Shown in pieces: positions 28,275 through 35,920 of a stretch of 64,000 nt of DNA. Each line of letters begins with the position of its first letter. Within the stretch, counting starts at the first letter, position 1. Source of the stretch: Devosia sp. 66-22 (GTDB lineage: Bacteria; Pseudomonadota; Alphaproteobacteria; Rhizobiales; Devosiaceae); assembly GCA_001899065.1 (NCBI GenBank), contig MKUZ01000009.1, positions 234,416 through 298,415 on the forward strand, in the 5' to 3' direction. The translations under genes and the position numbers were made by a program. A model generated the notes under the pieces. That model was not told the origin of the DNA. It searched no databases and saw only the letters and a list, made by a program, of their open reading frames with translations.

Positions 28275-29759
28275 TCACCACCACTTGGCCGGAGAGAAAT
28301 CGATGGCGGCGGAGCGCTCGATGACGCGGCCGGCGGCGAACAGCGTTTCCTCGTCGAACGGCTTGCCGATCAGCTGCAGGCCGAGCGGCAGGCCGGCGGC
28401 GTCCTTGCCGGCGGGCACCGCGATGCCCGGCAGGCCCGCCATGTTCACGGTCACCGTAAAGATGTCGTTGAGGTACATCTTGACCGGATCGGCGCTCATG
28501 TCCTCGTCGCCCACGCCGAAGGCCGCGCTCGGCGTCGCCGGCGTCAGGATGGCGTCGACGCCGTCGGCGAAGGCCAGTTCGAAGTCGCGCTTGATCAGCG
28601 TGCGGACCTTCTGCGCCCGCACATAGTACGCATCGTAATAGCCGGCCGACAGCACATAGGTACCGATCATCAGGCGCCGGCGGACTTCCGCGCCAAACCC
28701 CTTGGCGCGGGTCAGCTCGTACATGTCGGTGATGTCCTTGCCGGTGACGCGCAGGCCGTACTTCACGCCGTCATAGCGCGCGAGGTTGGACGAGGCTTCG
28801 GCCGGGGCCACGATGTAATAGGCGGGCAGCGCATATTTGGTGTGCGGCAGCGAGATGTCCTTGATGGTGGCGCCTTCGGCCACCATCCAGTCGATGCCCT
28901 GCTTCCACAGCGCCTCGATCTCGTCGGGCATGCCGTCCATCCGGTATTCGCGCGGAATGCCGATGGTGAGGCCCTTGACGCCGCGCTCGACCGCTGCGGC
29001 GAAGTCCGGCACCGCGAGGTCGACGCTGGTCGAGTCCTTGGCATCGAAGCCCGACATCGAGGTCAGCATGATCGCCGCGTCCTCGACGGTACGGGCGATC
29101 GGCCCGGCCTGGTCGAGCGAGGAAGCGAACGCCACCACGCCCCAGCGCGAGCAGCGGCCATAGGTCGGCTTGATGCCCACGGTGCCGGTGAACGCCGCCG
29201 GCTGGCGGATCGAGCCGCCGGTATCGGTCGCGGTCGCCGCGGCGCAGAGCCACGCGCTCACCGCGGCGGCCGAGCCGCCCGACGAGCCGCCCGGCACGAG
29301 CTGGGCGTTCGAGCCGTTCGAGCGCCAGGGGTTCACCACCGGGCCGTAATAGGAGGTCTCGTTGGACGAGCCCATGGCGAACTCGTCCATGTTCAGCTTG
29401 CCCAGCATCACCGCGCCGTCACGCCACAGATTGGCCGTCACGGTCGACTCGTATTCGGGCTTGAAGCCGTCGAGGATGTGGCTCGCCGCCTGGGTGTGGA
29501 CGCCCTGCGTGCCGAACAGATCCTTGATGCCGAGCGGAATCCCCTCGAGCGGTCCAGCCCCGCCATTGGCCAGTCTTTTGTCGGAAACAGCCGCGTCTTC
29601 CAGCGCCTTTTCGCGCGTTATGGCCACATATGCATTGAGCTTGGGGTTGGCCGCGTCGATCGCCGACAAATAGGCGCCGGTCAGTTCGGTGGCGGAAAAG
29701 GCCTTGTCGGCGAGCCCTTTGCGGGCGGCGGCAAGCGTCAGCTTGGTCAGGTCAGTCAA
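28275..29759 (-). CDS. gatA: Aspartyl/glutamyl-tRNA(Asn/Gln) amidotransferase subunit A
   Basis: Glutaminase subunit of GatCAB, supplying ammonia for tRNA-dependent amidation. It has 494 residues. The amidase-signature Ser-cisSer-Lys machinery is visible: the catalytic Lys in GIKDLFGT near residue 80, the glycine/serine-rich [15 protein letters not shown], and the nucleophile loop [13 protein letters not shown]. The position upstream of a small hypothetical gene and downstream of gatC and a GNAT gene suggests one operon. A 17-bp palindrome lies 44-61 bp upstream of its start. Confidence 0.98.
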   Translation of the reverse strand: MTDLTKLTLAAARKGLADKAFSATELTGAYLSAIDAANPKLNAYVAITREKALEDAAVSDKRLANGGAGPLEGIPLGIKDLFGTQGVHTQAASHILDGFKPEYESTVTANLWRDGAVMLGKLNMDEFAMGSSNETSYYGPVVNPWRSNGSNAQLVPGGSSGGSAAAVSAWLCAAATATDTGGSIRQPAAFTGTVGIKPTYGRCSRWGVVAFASSLDQAGPIARTVEDAAIMLTSMSGFDAKDSTSVDLAVPDFAAAVERGVKGLTIGIPREYRMDGMPDEIEALWKQGIDWMVAEGATIKDISLPHTKYALPAYYIVAPAEASSNLARYDGVKYGLRVTGKDITDMYELTRAKGFGAEVRRRLMIGTYVLSAGYYDAYYVRAQKVRTLIKRDFELAFADGVDAILTPATPSAAFGVGDEDMSADPVKMYLNDIFTVTVNMAGLPGIAVPAGKDAAGLPLGLQLIGKPFDEETLFAAGRVIERSAAIDFSPAKWW

Positions 29760-29803
29760 GGTGTGGGGCTCGGATGGACGGTTTGGCCCTGTCGTAGCGG
29801 CGT

Positions 29804-29828
29804 GTTGCGATTATCGCAACATCGCAAC
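29804..29828. promoter_or_regulatory. Palindromic operator-like site upstream of gatA
   Basis: GTTGCGAT (29804-29811), one T, ATCGCAAC (29813-29820) is a perfect inverted repeat, and the half-site ATCGCAAC is repeated immediately at 29821-29828. It lies in the 87-bp gap between the GNAT gene and gatA (both minus strand). Three identical half-sites point to a dimeric regulator, but a transcript hairpin is also possible. No candidate regulator is adjacent. Confidence 0.5.
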
Positions 29829-29846
29829 AACAATCACAATTGGCAC

Positions 29847-30314
29847 CTAGCGCAGCCGCTTGGCAAAGAACGCCGAATGGCCGCTGTCGGGGTAGTCGAG
29901 GAAGGCGCCGCAGGGCGTGAACCCGCCGCGTTCATAAACCCGGTGCGCCGGCACGAAGCCCTCGCCGACGCCGGTTTCGAGCTTGAGCTCTGTGACGCCC
30001 TTCTGCCGCGCCAGCGCTTCCACCGCCGCGAGAAGCGCCGATCCGACCCGCTGCCCGCGCACCTCCGGCCGGGTGAACATCCGCTTGACCTCTGCGAGCC
30101 CCGCCGTCTCGAGCTTGAGCGCGCCCATCCCCACCGCCCGACCGGTCGCGTCGCGGGCGACGAACAGCGTGGTTTTCGCGTCCGCCATCTGCTCGACCGT
30201 CATCTGGAACTGGAATTGCGGCGGCGACAACGGTCGCAGATAGGCATTGAGCTCGGCCACCAGGTCCCGGACATCGTCCTGGAGCGGCGTCTCGATCGCG
30301 ATCGCGACACCCAT
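29847..30314 (-). CDS. GNAT family N-acetyltransferase
   Basis: 155 residues from the ATG at 30312-30314 (MGVAIAIETPLQDDVRD). The acetyl-CoA loop is FTRPEVRGQRVGSALLAAV and the C-terminus YERGGFTPCGAFLDYPD matches the PanZ/phosphinothricin-like small GNATs. It sits between gatC (2 bp gap) and gatA (87 bp gap). A second GNAT gene precedes gatB; whether either modifies the amidotransferase is unknown. Confidence 0.88.
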   Translation of the reverse strand: MGVAIAIETPLQDDVRDLVAELNAYLRPLSPPQFQFQMTVEQMADAKTTLFVARDATGRAVGMGALKLETAGLAEVKRMFTRPEVRGQRVGSALLAAVEALARQKGVTELKLETGVGEGFVPAHRVYERGGFTPCGAFLDYPDSGHSAFFAKRLR

Positions 30315-30316
30315 CG

Positions 30317-30604
30317 CTACTCGATGACCTTGGGAACCATGAAGAAATTGTCCTCGGTCAGCGGCGCATTCGCGACCACCTTTTCGGGGTAGCCGCCATC
30401 CGTCACCACATCGTCGCGGCGGCGCAACTGCATCGGCGTCACCGAGGTCATCGGTTCGACCCCAGTCACGTCGACCTCGTCCAGTTGCTCGACGAAGCCC
30501 AGGATCGCGTTGATCTCGCCCTGATATTTCTCGACCTCGTTCTCCTCCACCCGGATACGGGCGAGGCGGCCGATGCGCTTGACGGTGGCGGCGTCGACGG
30601 ACAT
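30317..30604 (-). CDS. gatC: Aspartyl/glutamyl-tRNA(Asn/Gln) amidotransferase subunit C
   Basis: Small stabilising subunit of GatCAB that wraps around GatA. It has 95 residues from the ATG at 30602-30604 ([16 protein letters not shown]). Family features are the helical N-terminus, [22 protein letters not shown], and the C-terminal [15 protein letters not shown] tail ([10 protein letters not shown]). It is followed 2 bp later by a GNAT gene and then gatA. Confidence 0.97.
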   Translation of the reverse strand: MSVDAATVKRIGRLARIRVEENEVEKYQGEINAILGFVEQLDEVDVTGVEPMTSVTPMQLRRRDDVVTDGGYPEKVVANAPLTEDNFFMVPKVIE

Positions 30605-30678
30605 GCGAAAGCTCCTGTTCCAGCGCCTCATAGCAACGGCCCGCCGCCGTTTCCAACGAAATTGCCTGATGAGCGCCA

Positions 30679-31203
30679 TCAAACTTCCAGTGCCAGTCCC
30701 GGCTCCATCGACACGAGGCCGGCGCCGCCGAGGTGCTCGGCGATCTCCTCGATGACCAGGTCCAGCGTCTGCTCATCCACCGCGAGGGCGACCAGGCGCG
30801 GCCGCGCGACATCGAGCATCGCCGTGACCTCGGCTACCAGCGCCTCTCTCGCCGACAGCAGGACGATGACGCCGCCGTCCGCCCAACGCCCGAAGCGCGG
30901 CAGTTCTCCCGGTCCAAGCAGCACTAACGGCGGCTCTGCGGCGGCAGCCAGCAACAGCGCGCTGTCGCCGATCCGAAACACGTCCGTGGCTAGCGGCTCG
31001 TCGATTGCCCGTCCTACCGGCTCGGGACGCCAAGCGGTTGGGTCGATCACCGCGATCGCGTCGCCGAAGGCGAGCACACGGTCCGCTCCCGCCAGCAGTT
31101 CCCCCCGGTCTACGACAGCAGGCGCCGTCTCGGCGTCGATCACCACGATCTCCCCGCCAACATAAACCCGCAGCGCCGTCCCGCCGAACCAGGTGAGTTT
31201 CAT
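30679..31203 (-). CDS. Metallo-beta-lactamase-fold-like protein lacking metal-binding motifs
   Basis: 174 residues. The first strands ([19 protein letters not shown] and VVIDAETAP) look like the start of UPF0173/YycJ-type metallo-hydrolases. The later repeating pattern of hydrophobic strands and turns also fits an MBL fold. No HxHxDH motif or other metal ligand is present, and the protein is shorter than the usual 220-230 residues. It is probably a degenerate or structural relative; function unknown. Located 74 bp upstream of gatC on the same strand and divergent from ruvX. Confidence 0.65.
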   Translation of the reverse strand: MKLTWFGGTALRVYVGGEIVVIDAETAPAVVDRGELLAGADRVLAFGDAIAVIDPTAWRPEPVGRAIDEPLATDVFRIGDSALLLAAAAEPPLVLLGPGELPRFGRWADGGVIVLLSAREALVAEVTAMLDVARPRLVALAVDEQTLDLVIEEIAEHLGGAGLVSMEPGLALEV

Positions 31204-31245
31204 CGATTCCTTGCCTCGCTTGCTCCCGACAGGTAGCGAAGTCGC

Positions 31246-31704
31246 ATGACGGACGCCAACGGCATCGACGCCCTGCCCCCCACCGGCAAACTTCTCGGCC
31301 TCGACCTCGGTACAAAGACCATCGGCGTCGCGGTGTCCGACGGCCTGCGCTATACGGCGACGCCGCTCGAGACGATCGCCCGCACCAACTTTACCGCCGA
31401 TGCCGCGCGCCTGCTCGAACTGATCAGCGAGAACGCCGCCGTCGCCCTCGTCCTCGGCCTGCCGCTCAACATGGATGGTTCCGAGGGGCCGCGCGTGCAG
31501 TCCACCCGGGCGTTTGCCCGCAATCTGGCGCAGAAGACGCCCCTGCCGATCCTGTTCTGGGACGAGCGGCTCAGCACGTCCGCCGTCACCCGGATGCTGA
31601 TCGAAGCCGACACCCGCCGCGAGCGCCGCGCCGAGGTCGTCGACAAGCTCGCCGCCTCCTACATCCTCCAGGGTTTCCTTGACCGGCTAAGGATAACTCC
31701 CTGA
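31246..31704 (+). CDS. ruvX: Holliday junction resolvase-like RuvX (YqgF)
   Basis: 152 residues with an RNase H fold: LLGLDLGTKTIGVAVSD at the N-terminus with the first catalytic Asp, VLGLPLNMDGSEGPR in the middle and DERLSTSAVTRML with the second acidic residue. In bacteria the protein is tied to 16S pre-rRNA 5'-end processing. It starts 42 bp from the divergent MBL-like gene and is followed by pyrB after 60 bp. Confidence 0.95.
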   Translation: MTDANGIDALPPTGKLLGLDLGTKTIGVAVSDGLRYTATPLETIARTNFTADAARLLELISENAAVALVLGLPLNMDGSEGPRVQSTRAFARNLAQKTPLPILFWDERLSTSAVTRMLIEADTRRERRAEVVDKLAASYILQGFLDRLRITP

Positions 31705-31764
31705 TCCGGCTTGCCCCTCGGCGCTCGCTGGGCTAGACCCCGGCCGCATCGAGGACGGAGTACC

Positions 31765-32730
31765 ATGAGCGGTCCGACGGATACCGGCTTGAGACGGCCT
31801 TTCCCCCACCGCAATCTCCTCGGTATTTCCCAGCTCAATCAGTACGAAACGCTCGATCTTATCGACCGTGCCGAGGCGATGATCCCGATCTCGCGGCAGC
31901 CGCGGAAGATCCTGCCAACGTTGTCCGGCAAGACGCAGATCAACCTGTTCTTCGAGCCCTCCACCCGCACCCAGTCGAGCTTCGAGATCGCCGGCAAGCG
32001 GCTGGGGGCGCAGGTCACCAACATGTCGGTCAGGACCTCGTCGGTCACCAAGGGCGAGACGCTGATCGATACCGCCGCGACGCTCAACGCAATGCGGCCC
32101 GACGTCATCGTCGTGCGGCATGGCGCGGCGGGCGCGGTGGAACTGCTGAGCCAGAAGGTCGGCTGCTCGGTGATCAATGCCGGCGACGGCGCACATGAGC
32201 ACCCCACGCAGGCGCTGCTCGATGCGCTGACCATCCGCCAGCACAAGGGCCGGCTCGCCGGGCTCACGGTCGCCATCTGCGGCGATATCGCCAATTCCCG
32301 CGTCGCCCGCTCCAACCTGCTGCTGCTGGGCATGCTGCAGGTCCGCACCCGCGTGGTCGCGCCGCGCACGCTCCTGCCGCGCGGCATCGAAGCGCTGGCG
32401 ACCGAAGTGTTCACCGACATGCGCGAGGGCCTTGCCGGCGCCGACGTCGTGATGATGCTGCGACTGCAGCACGAGCGTGCCGCCGGCCGGCTGATCCCCT
32501 CGGTGCGCGAATATTACCGCTTCTACGGCCTCGACGCCGACAAGCTGAGCCTCGCCAAGCCCGACGCCATCGTCATGCATCCCGGCCCGATGAACCGCGG
32601 TGTCGAGATCGACCCGGCCATCGCCGACGGACCACGCTCGGTCATCACGCATCAAGTCGAAATGGGCGTCGCCGTCCGCATGGCGGTGCTCGACGCGCTG
32701 CTCGCCGATCCCGAGCAGGTGGCCCAATGA
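31765..32730 (+). CDS. pyrB: Aspartate carbamoyltransferase catalytic subunit
   Basis: Carbamoyl phosphate plus aspartate to carbamoyl aspartate, the second step of pyrimidine synthesis. It has 321 residues from ATG 31765, preceded by GGAG; an upstream in-frame start adds an unrelated basic stretch. Hallmarks are [13 protein letters not shown] (carbamoyl-phosphate loop), [12 protein letters not shown] and [12 protein letters not shown]. There is no regulatory pyrI nearby. The next gene, a dihydroorotase homologue without catalytic residues, overlaps its end by 4 nt, matching the Pseudomonas-type ATCase that needs an inactive PyrC' partner (family knowledge). Confidence 0.98.
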   Translation: MSGPTDTGLRRPFPHRNLLGISQLNQYETLDLIDRAEAMIPISRQPRKILPTLSGKTQINLFFEPSTRTQSSFEIAGKRLGAQVTNMSVRTSSVTKGETLIDTAATLNAMRPDVIVVRHGAAGAVELLSQKVGCSVINAGDGAHEHPTQALLDALTIRQHKGRLAGLTVAICGDIANSRVARSNLLLLGMLQVRTRVVAPRTLLPRGIEALATEVFTDMREGLAGADVVMMLRLQHERAAGRLIPSVREYYRFYGLDADKLSLAKPDAIVMHPGPMNRGVEIDPAIADGPRSVITHQVEMGVAVRMAVLDALLADPEQVAQ

Positions 32731-34034
32731 GCAAGCCCGTCGTCATCAGGAATGCCCGCATCGTCGATCCGGCGACCGGCACCGACCAGCGCGGGGCCGT
32801 CCATCTTGCCGACGGCGTCGTCAAGGACGTCGTCGCTGGCGCTCCGGCGGGCATCCCGGACGGCGCCGATGTCATCGAGGCCCGCGGCATGGTCGTCGCG
32901 CCCGGCCTCATCGACATGCGTGTGTTCACCGGCGAGCCCGGCCACGAGTACCGCGAAACGCTCGCCACCGCGGCGGACGCTGCCGCCGCCGGCGGCGTCA
33001 CCACTTTCGTGCTGATGCCCGACACGCTGCCGGTCGTCGACGACGGCGCGATCGTCGACTTCATCGTGCGCCGGGCCGGGGCCACCGCCAAGGTGAATGT
33101 CGTCCCCGCCGCCGCCATCACCAAAGGCCTGCGCGGCGAGGAGATCACCGAGTTCGGCCTGCTCAAGGAAGCCGGAGCCGGCTGTCTCAGCGACGGGCGT
33201 TGCTCCATCCAGTCGGCCGGCCTGATGAAGGCGGCGATGACCTATGCCGCCAATTTCGATCTCCCGATCCTGCACCACGCCGCCGACGCCTCGCTGGTCG
33301 GTGACGGCGTGATGAATGACGGGACGCTGGCCACGATCTCCGGCCTCAAGGGCATTCCGCTCGTGGCCGAGACCATCCCCCTCGCCCGCGACCTGCAGCT
33401 CGCGATCGCGACCGGCGCGCGCTACCACGCCGCGCAGCTTTCGACAGCCGGTTCGGTCGAGCTTGTGCGTGCCGCCAAGTCGCGGGGCGCCATCAGCGCG
33501 GGCATCTCGATCAACAATCTTGCCCTCAACGAGAATGACGTCGCGCCCTACCGTACCTACTTCAAGCTCTCCCCGCCACTGCGCTCGGAAGACGACCGGC
33601 AGGCGATGATCGAGGGCCTGAAATCCGGCGCCATCGACGTCGTCCATTCGGCGCACGATCCGCAGGACACCGAGGTGAAGCGCCAGCCCTTCGCCGAAGC
33701 CTCCGAGGGCGCCATCGGCCTCGAGACGCTGCTCGCCGCCGCGCTCCGCCTCGTCCATTCCGGCGACGTGCCGCTGATGACAATCCTCCGCGCCATGACC
33801 CAGCGCCCCGCCGAGATCCTCGGGCTCGCCGCGGGCCGCCTCGCCGTCGGCGCACCCGCCGACCTCATCGTCTTCGACCCGGACTTCCCCTGGCTCGTCG
33901 CCGAGGCCGACATCGTTTCGCGCTCGCGCAACACCGCCTTCGAAGGCGCACGCATGCAGGGCGCCGTCATGCACACATTCGTTGCGGGCCGTTCCGTGTT
34001 CGGCCATGCTGCGACGCGGGAGGGGCGCACATGA
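32727..34034 (+). CDS. pyrC: Dihydroorotase homologue, probably non-catalytic PyrB partner
   Basis: 435 residues with the amidohydrolase fold of type I dihydroorotases ([32 protein letters not shown]). Catalytic positions are replaced: the HxH metal pair expected near 65-67 reads R-V-F, the His in the 'HIAH' strand is Q237 (YHAAQLST), the 'PHH' element is INN, and the catalytic Asp of 'TDHAP' is A309 (SAHDP). It is therefore unlikely to hydrolyse dihydroorotate. It overlaps pyrB by 4 nt, like the pyrB-pyrC' pairs in which the inactive homologue stabilises the transcarbamoylase. Databases would probably label it pyrC. An active dihydroorotase should exist elsewhere in the genome. Confidence 0.88.
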   Translation: MSKPVVIRNARIVDPATGTDQRGAVHLADGVVKDVVAGAPAGIPDGADVIEARGMVVAPGLIDMRVFTGEPGHEYRETLATAADAAAAGGVTTFVLMPDTLPVVDDGAIVDFIVRRAGATAKVNVVPAAAITKGLRGEEITEFGLLKEAGAGCLSDGRCSIQSAGLMKAAMTYAANFDLPILHHAADASLVGDGVMNDGTLATISGLKGIPLVAETIPLARDLQLAIATGARYHAAQLSTAGSVELVRAAKSRGAISAGISINNLALNENDVAPYRTYFKLSPPLRSEDDRQAMIEGLKSGAIDVVHSAHDPQDTEVKRQPFAEASEGAIGLETLLAAALRLVHSGDVPLMTILRAMTQRPAEILGLAAGRLAVGAPADLIVFDPDFPWLVAEADIVSRSRNTAFEGARMQGAVMHTFVAGRSVFGHAATREGRT

Positions 34035-34684
34035 TCAACTACGTCATCGCGGCCGTTGTCGGCTACCTGCTGGGGTCGATCCCGTTTGGCCTGATCATCA
34101 CGCGCGCCGCCGGCGTCGGCGATGTGCGCAAGATCGGCTCGGGCAGCATCGGCGCCACCAACGTGCTGCGCACGGGCCGCCGCGAGCTCGCGGCGATGAC
34201 GCTGCTGCTCGACGCCGCCAAGGGCTTCGCCGCAGTTGCCCTGGCGCGTACGGTCCTGCCGTCGCTGTTTCCAGTCGACCCCACGACGACCCTCTACGCG
34301 ACCTATGTCGCGGCGGTCGCGGCGTTCATCGGCCACTGCTATCCCGTCTGGCTCGGCTTCAAGGGCGGCAAGGGTGTCGCCACCATGATCGGCGTGCTCC
34401 TCGCGCTCGCCTGGCCCGTCGGGCTGATCTTCTGCGCGGTCTGGCTGCTCATCGCCTTCACCCAGAAGATCTCGTCGCTGTCGGCCATCACCGCAGCCGT
34501 CACCGCGCCGATCTTTGCCTATGTCGCGTTCCTGATGGGCTGGGCCCCCGAGGGCATCGTCTTCGCCCTCGTTGTCGCGCTGCTGTCGATCCTGCTGATC
34601 GTCCGCCACAGCGCCAACATCGCCCGGCTGATGGCCGGCACGGAGCCCAAGATCGGGCAGTCCAAGAGCGCCGAGCCCTCCTGA
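34031..34684 (+). CDS. plsY: Glycerol-3-phosphate acyltransferase PlsY
   Basis: Inner-membrane enzyme that acylates glycerol-3-phosphate from acyl-phosphate, the first step in phospholipid synthesis. It has 217 residues with about five to seven membrane segments. Conserved motifs include [31 protein letters not shown], and [18 protein letters not shown]. It overlaps the PyrC-like gene by 4 nt (ATGA) and touches dprA by one base (TGATG). Confidence 0.96.
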   Translation: MINYVIAAVVGYLLGSIPFGLIITRAAGVGDVRKIGSGSIGATNVLRTGRRELAAMTLLLDAAKGFAAVALARTVLPSLFPVDPTTTLYATYVAAVAAFIGHCYPVWLGFKGGKGVATMIGVLLALAWPVGLIFCAVWLLIAFTQKISSLSAITAAVTAPIFAYVAFLMGWAPEGIVFALVVALLSILLIVRHSANIARLMAGTEPKIGQSKSAEPS

Positions 34685-35802
34685 TGAACAAAGCGGCGGG
34701 CAGCCAGCTCAGTCCGTCGCAAAGGATCGCGTGGCTGCGGCTCATCCGCACGCCCAATGTCGGGCCGCAGACGTTCCGCCAGCTCATCAACCGCACCGGC
34801 TCCGCCGAAGCTGCGATCGATGCGCTCCCAGGTCTCGCGCGCCGGGTCGGCGTCGGCGCGGCAGTGCCGTCCGTCGGCGAAGCCGAGGACGAGATCGCGG
34901 CCCTCCACAAGCTCGGCGGCCGTCTCGTCGCCTCCGGCGATCCCGATTACCCGCCGCTCCTCGCGCACATCTCGCCTGCCCCGCCGCTGCTGTCGGTCAT
35001 CGGCGGCGAACGGCTCGACCTCAAGCGCACAGTCGCCATCGTCGGCGCGCGCAATGCCTCGGCGGCGGGCAAGCGGATGACCGAGATGCTCGCCCGCGAT
35101 CTGGGCGAGCAGGGCTTCACCATCGTGTCGGGCCTCGCCCGTGGCATCGACGCCGCCGCCCACACCGCTTCGCTGGCGACCGGCACGCTGGCCGTGCTCG
35201 CCGGCGGCATGGACCAGATCTACCCCGACGAGAACATCCCGCTGTCGCGCCGGATCGTCGAGCATGGCGGCATGCTGCTGTCAGAGATGCCGCTCGGCTG
35301 GCAGCCCCGCGCGCAGGATTTTCCACGCCGCAACCGCCTCGTCTCGGGGACTTCGCTCGGCGTTGTCGTGGTCGAGGCGGCCAAGCGCTCGGGCTCGCTC
35401 ATTACCGCGCGCCTCGCTCTCGAGCAGAATCGCGAGGTCTTCGCGGTACCCGGCTCGCCTCTGGATCAGCGTTCCGAAGGTGGCAATCACCTCATCCAGC
35501 AGGGGGCGCGGCTGGTCACCGGCGCCGCCGATATCGTCGAGGCGCTCGGCAATCTCGATCCGACGCGCAGTGTCCTGCTCGAGCCCGACTGGGCGCCCGA
35601 CATGCCGTTCGATGACAGCGATCCCACCGAGGGCGACCGTGAGCGTCTGCTCGAGGCGCTGAGCGTCACGCCGACCTCCGTCGATGCGCTCATCGCCGCC
35701 ACCGGGCTCAGCGTCGCGGTGATCCAGACGCTGCTGCTCGAGCTCGATCTTGCCGGTCGCCTCGAATGGTCGAGCGGCCAGTTGGTGGCGCTCAAACCGT
35801 GA
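34684..35802 (+). CDS. dprA: DNA-processing protein DprA (Smf)
   Basis: Binds incoming single-stranded DNA and loads RecA during transformation or recombination. It has 372 residues from ATG 34684 overlapping the plsY stop. In order: an N-terminal SAM-like helical region (LRLIRTPNVGPQTFRQLIN), a Rossmann core (TVAIVGARNASAAGKRMT, IVSGLARGIDAAAHT, FPRRNRLVSGTS, VVEAAKRSGSLITA, VPGSPLDQRSEGGN), and a C-terminal winged helix (about 305-372). It is followed after 118 bp by topA, the common Hyphomicrobiales order. Confidence 0.95.
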   Translation: MNKAAGSQLSPSQRIAWLRLIRTPNVGPQTFRQLINRTGSAEAAIDALPGLARRVGVGAAVPSVGEAEDEIAALHKLGGRLVASGDPDYPPLLAHISPAPPLLSVIGGERLDLKRTVAIVGARNASAAGKRMTEMLARDLGEQGFTIVSGLARGIDAAAHTASLATGTLAVLAGGMDQIYPDENIPLSRRIVEHGGMLLSEMPLGWQPRAQDFPRRNRLVSGTSLGVVVVEAAKRSGSLITARLALEQNREVFAVPGSPLDQRSEGGNHLIQQGARLVTGAADIVEALGNLDPTRSVLLEPDWAPDMPFDDSDPTEGDRERLLEALSVTPTSVDALIAATGLSVAVIQTLLLELDLAGRLEWSSGQLVALKP

Positions 35803-35920
35803 GTCACAATTCTCTTCCCCTAAAGGGGAAGGCAAATTGCGGCGATGCCGGCTGGTTGACAGGGCGGGTTCCCTTCCCCATTTTGCGCCGCGTTTTGAAG
35901 ACCCTCCGAAAGCGTTGCGC

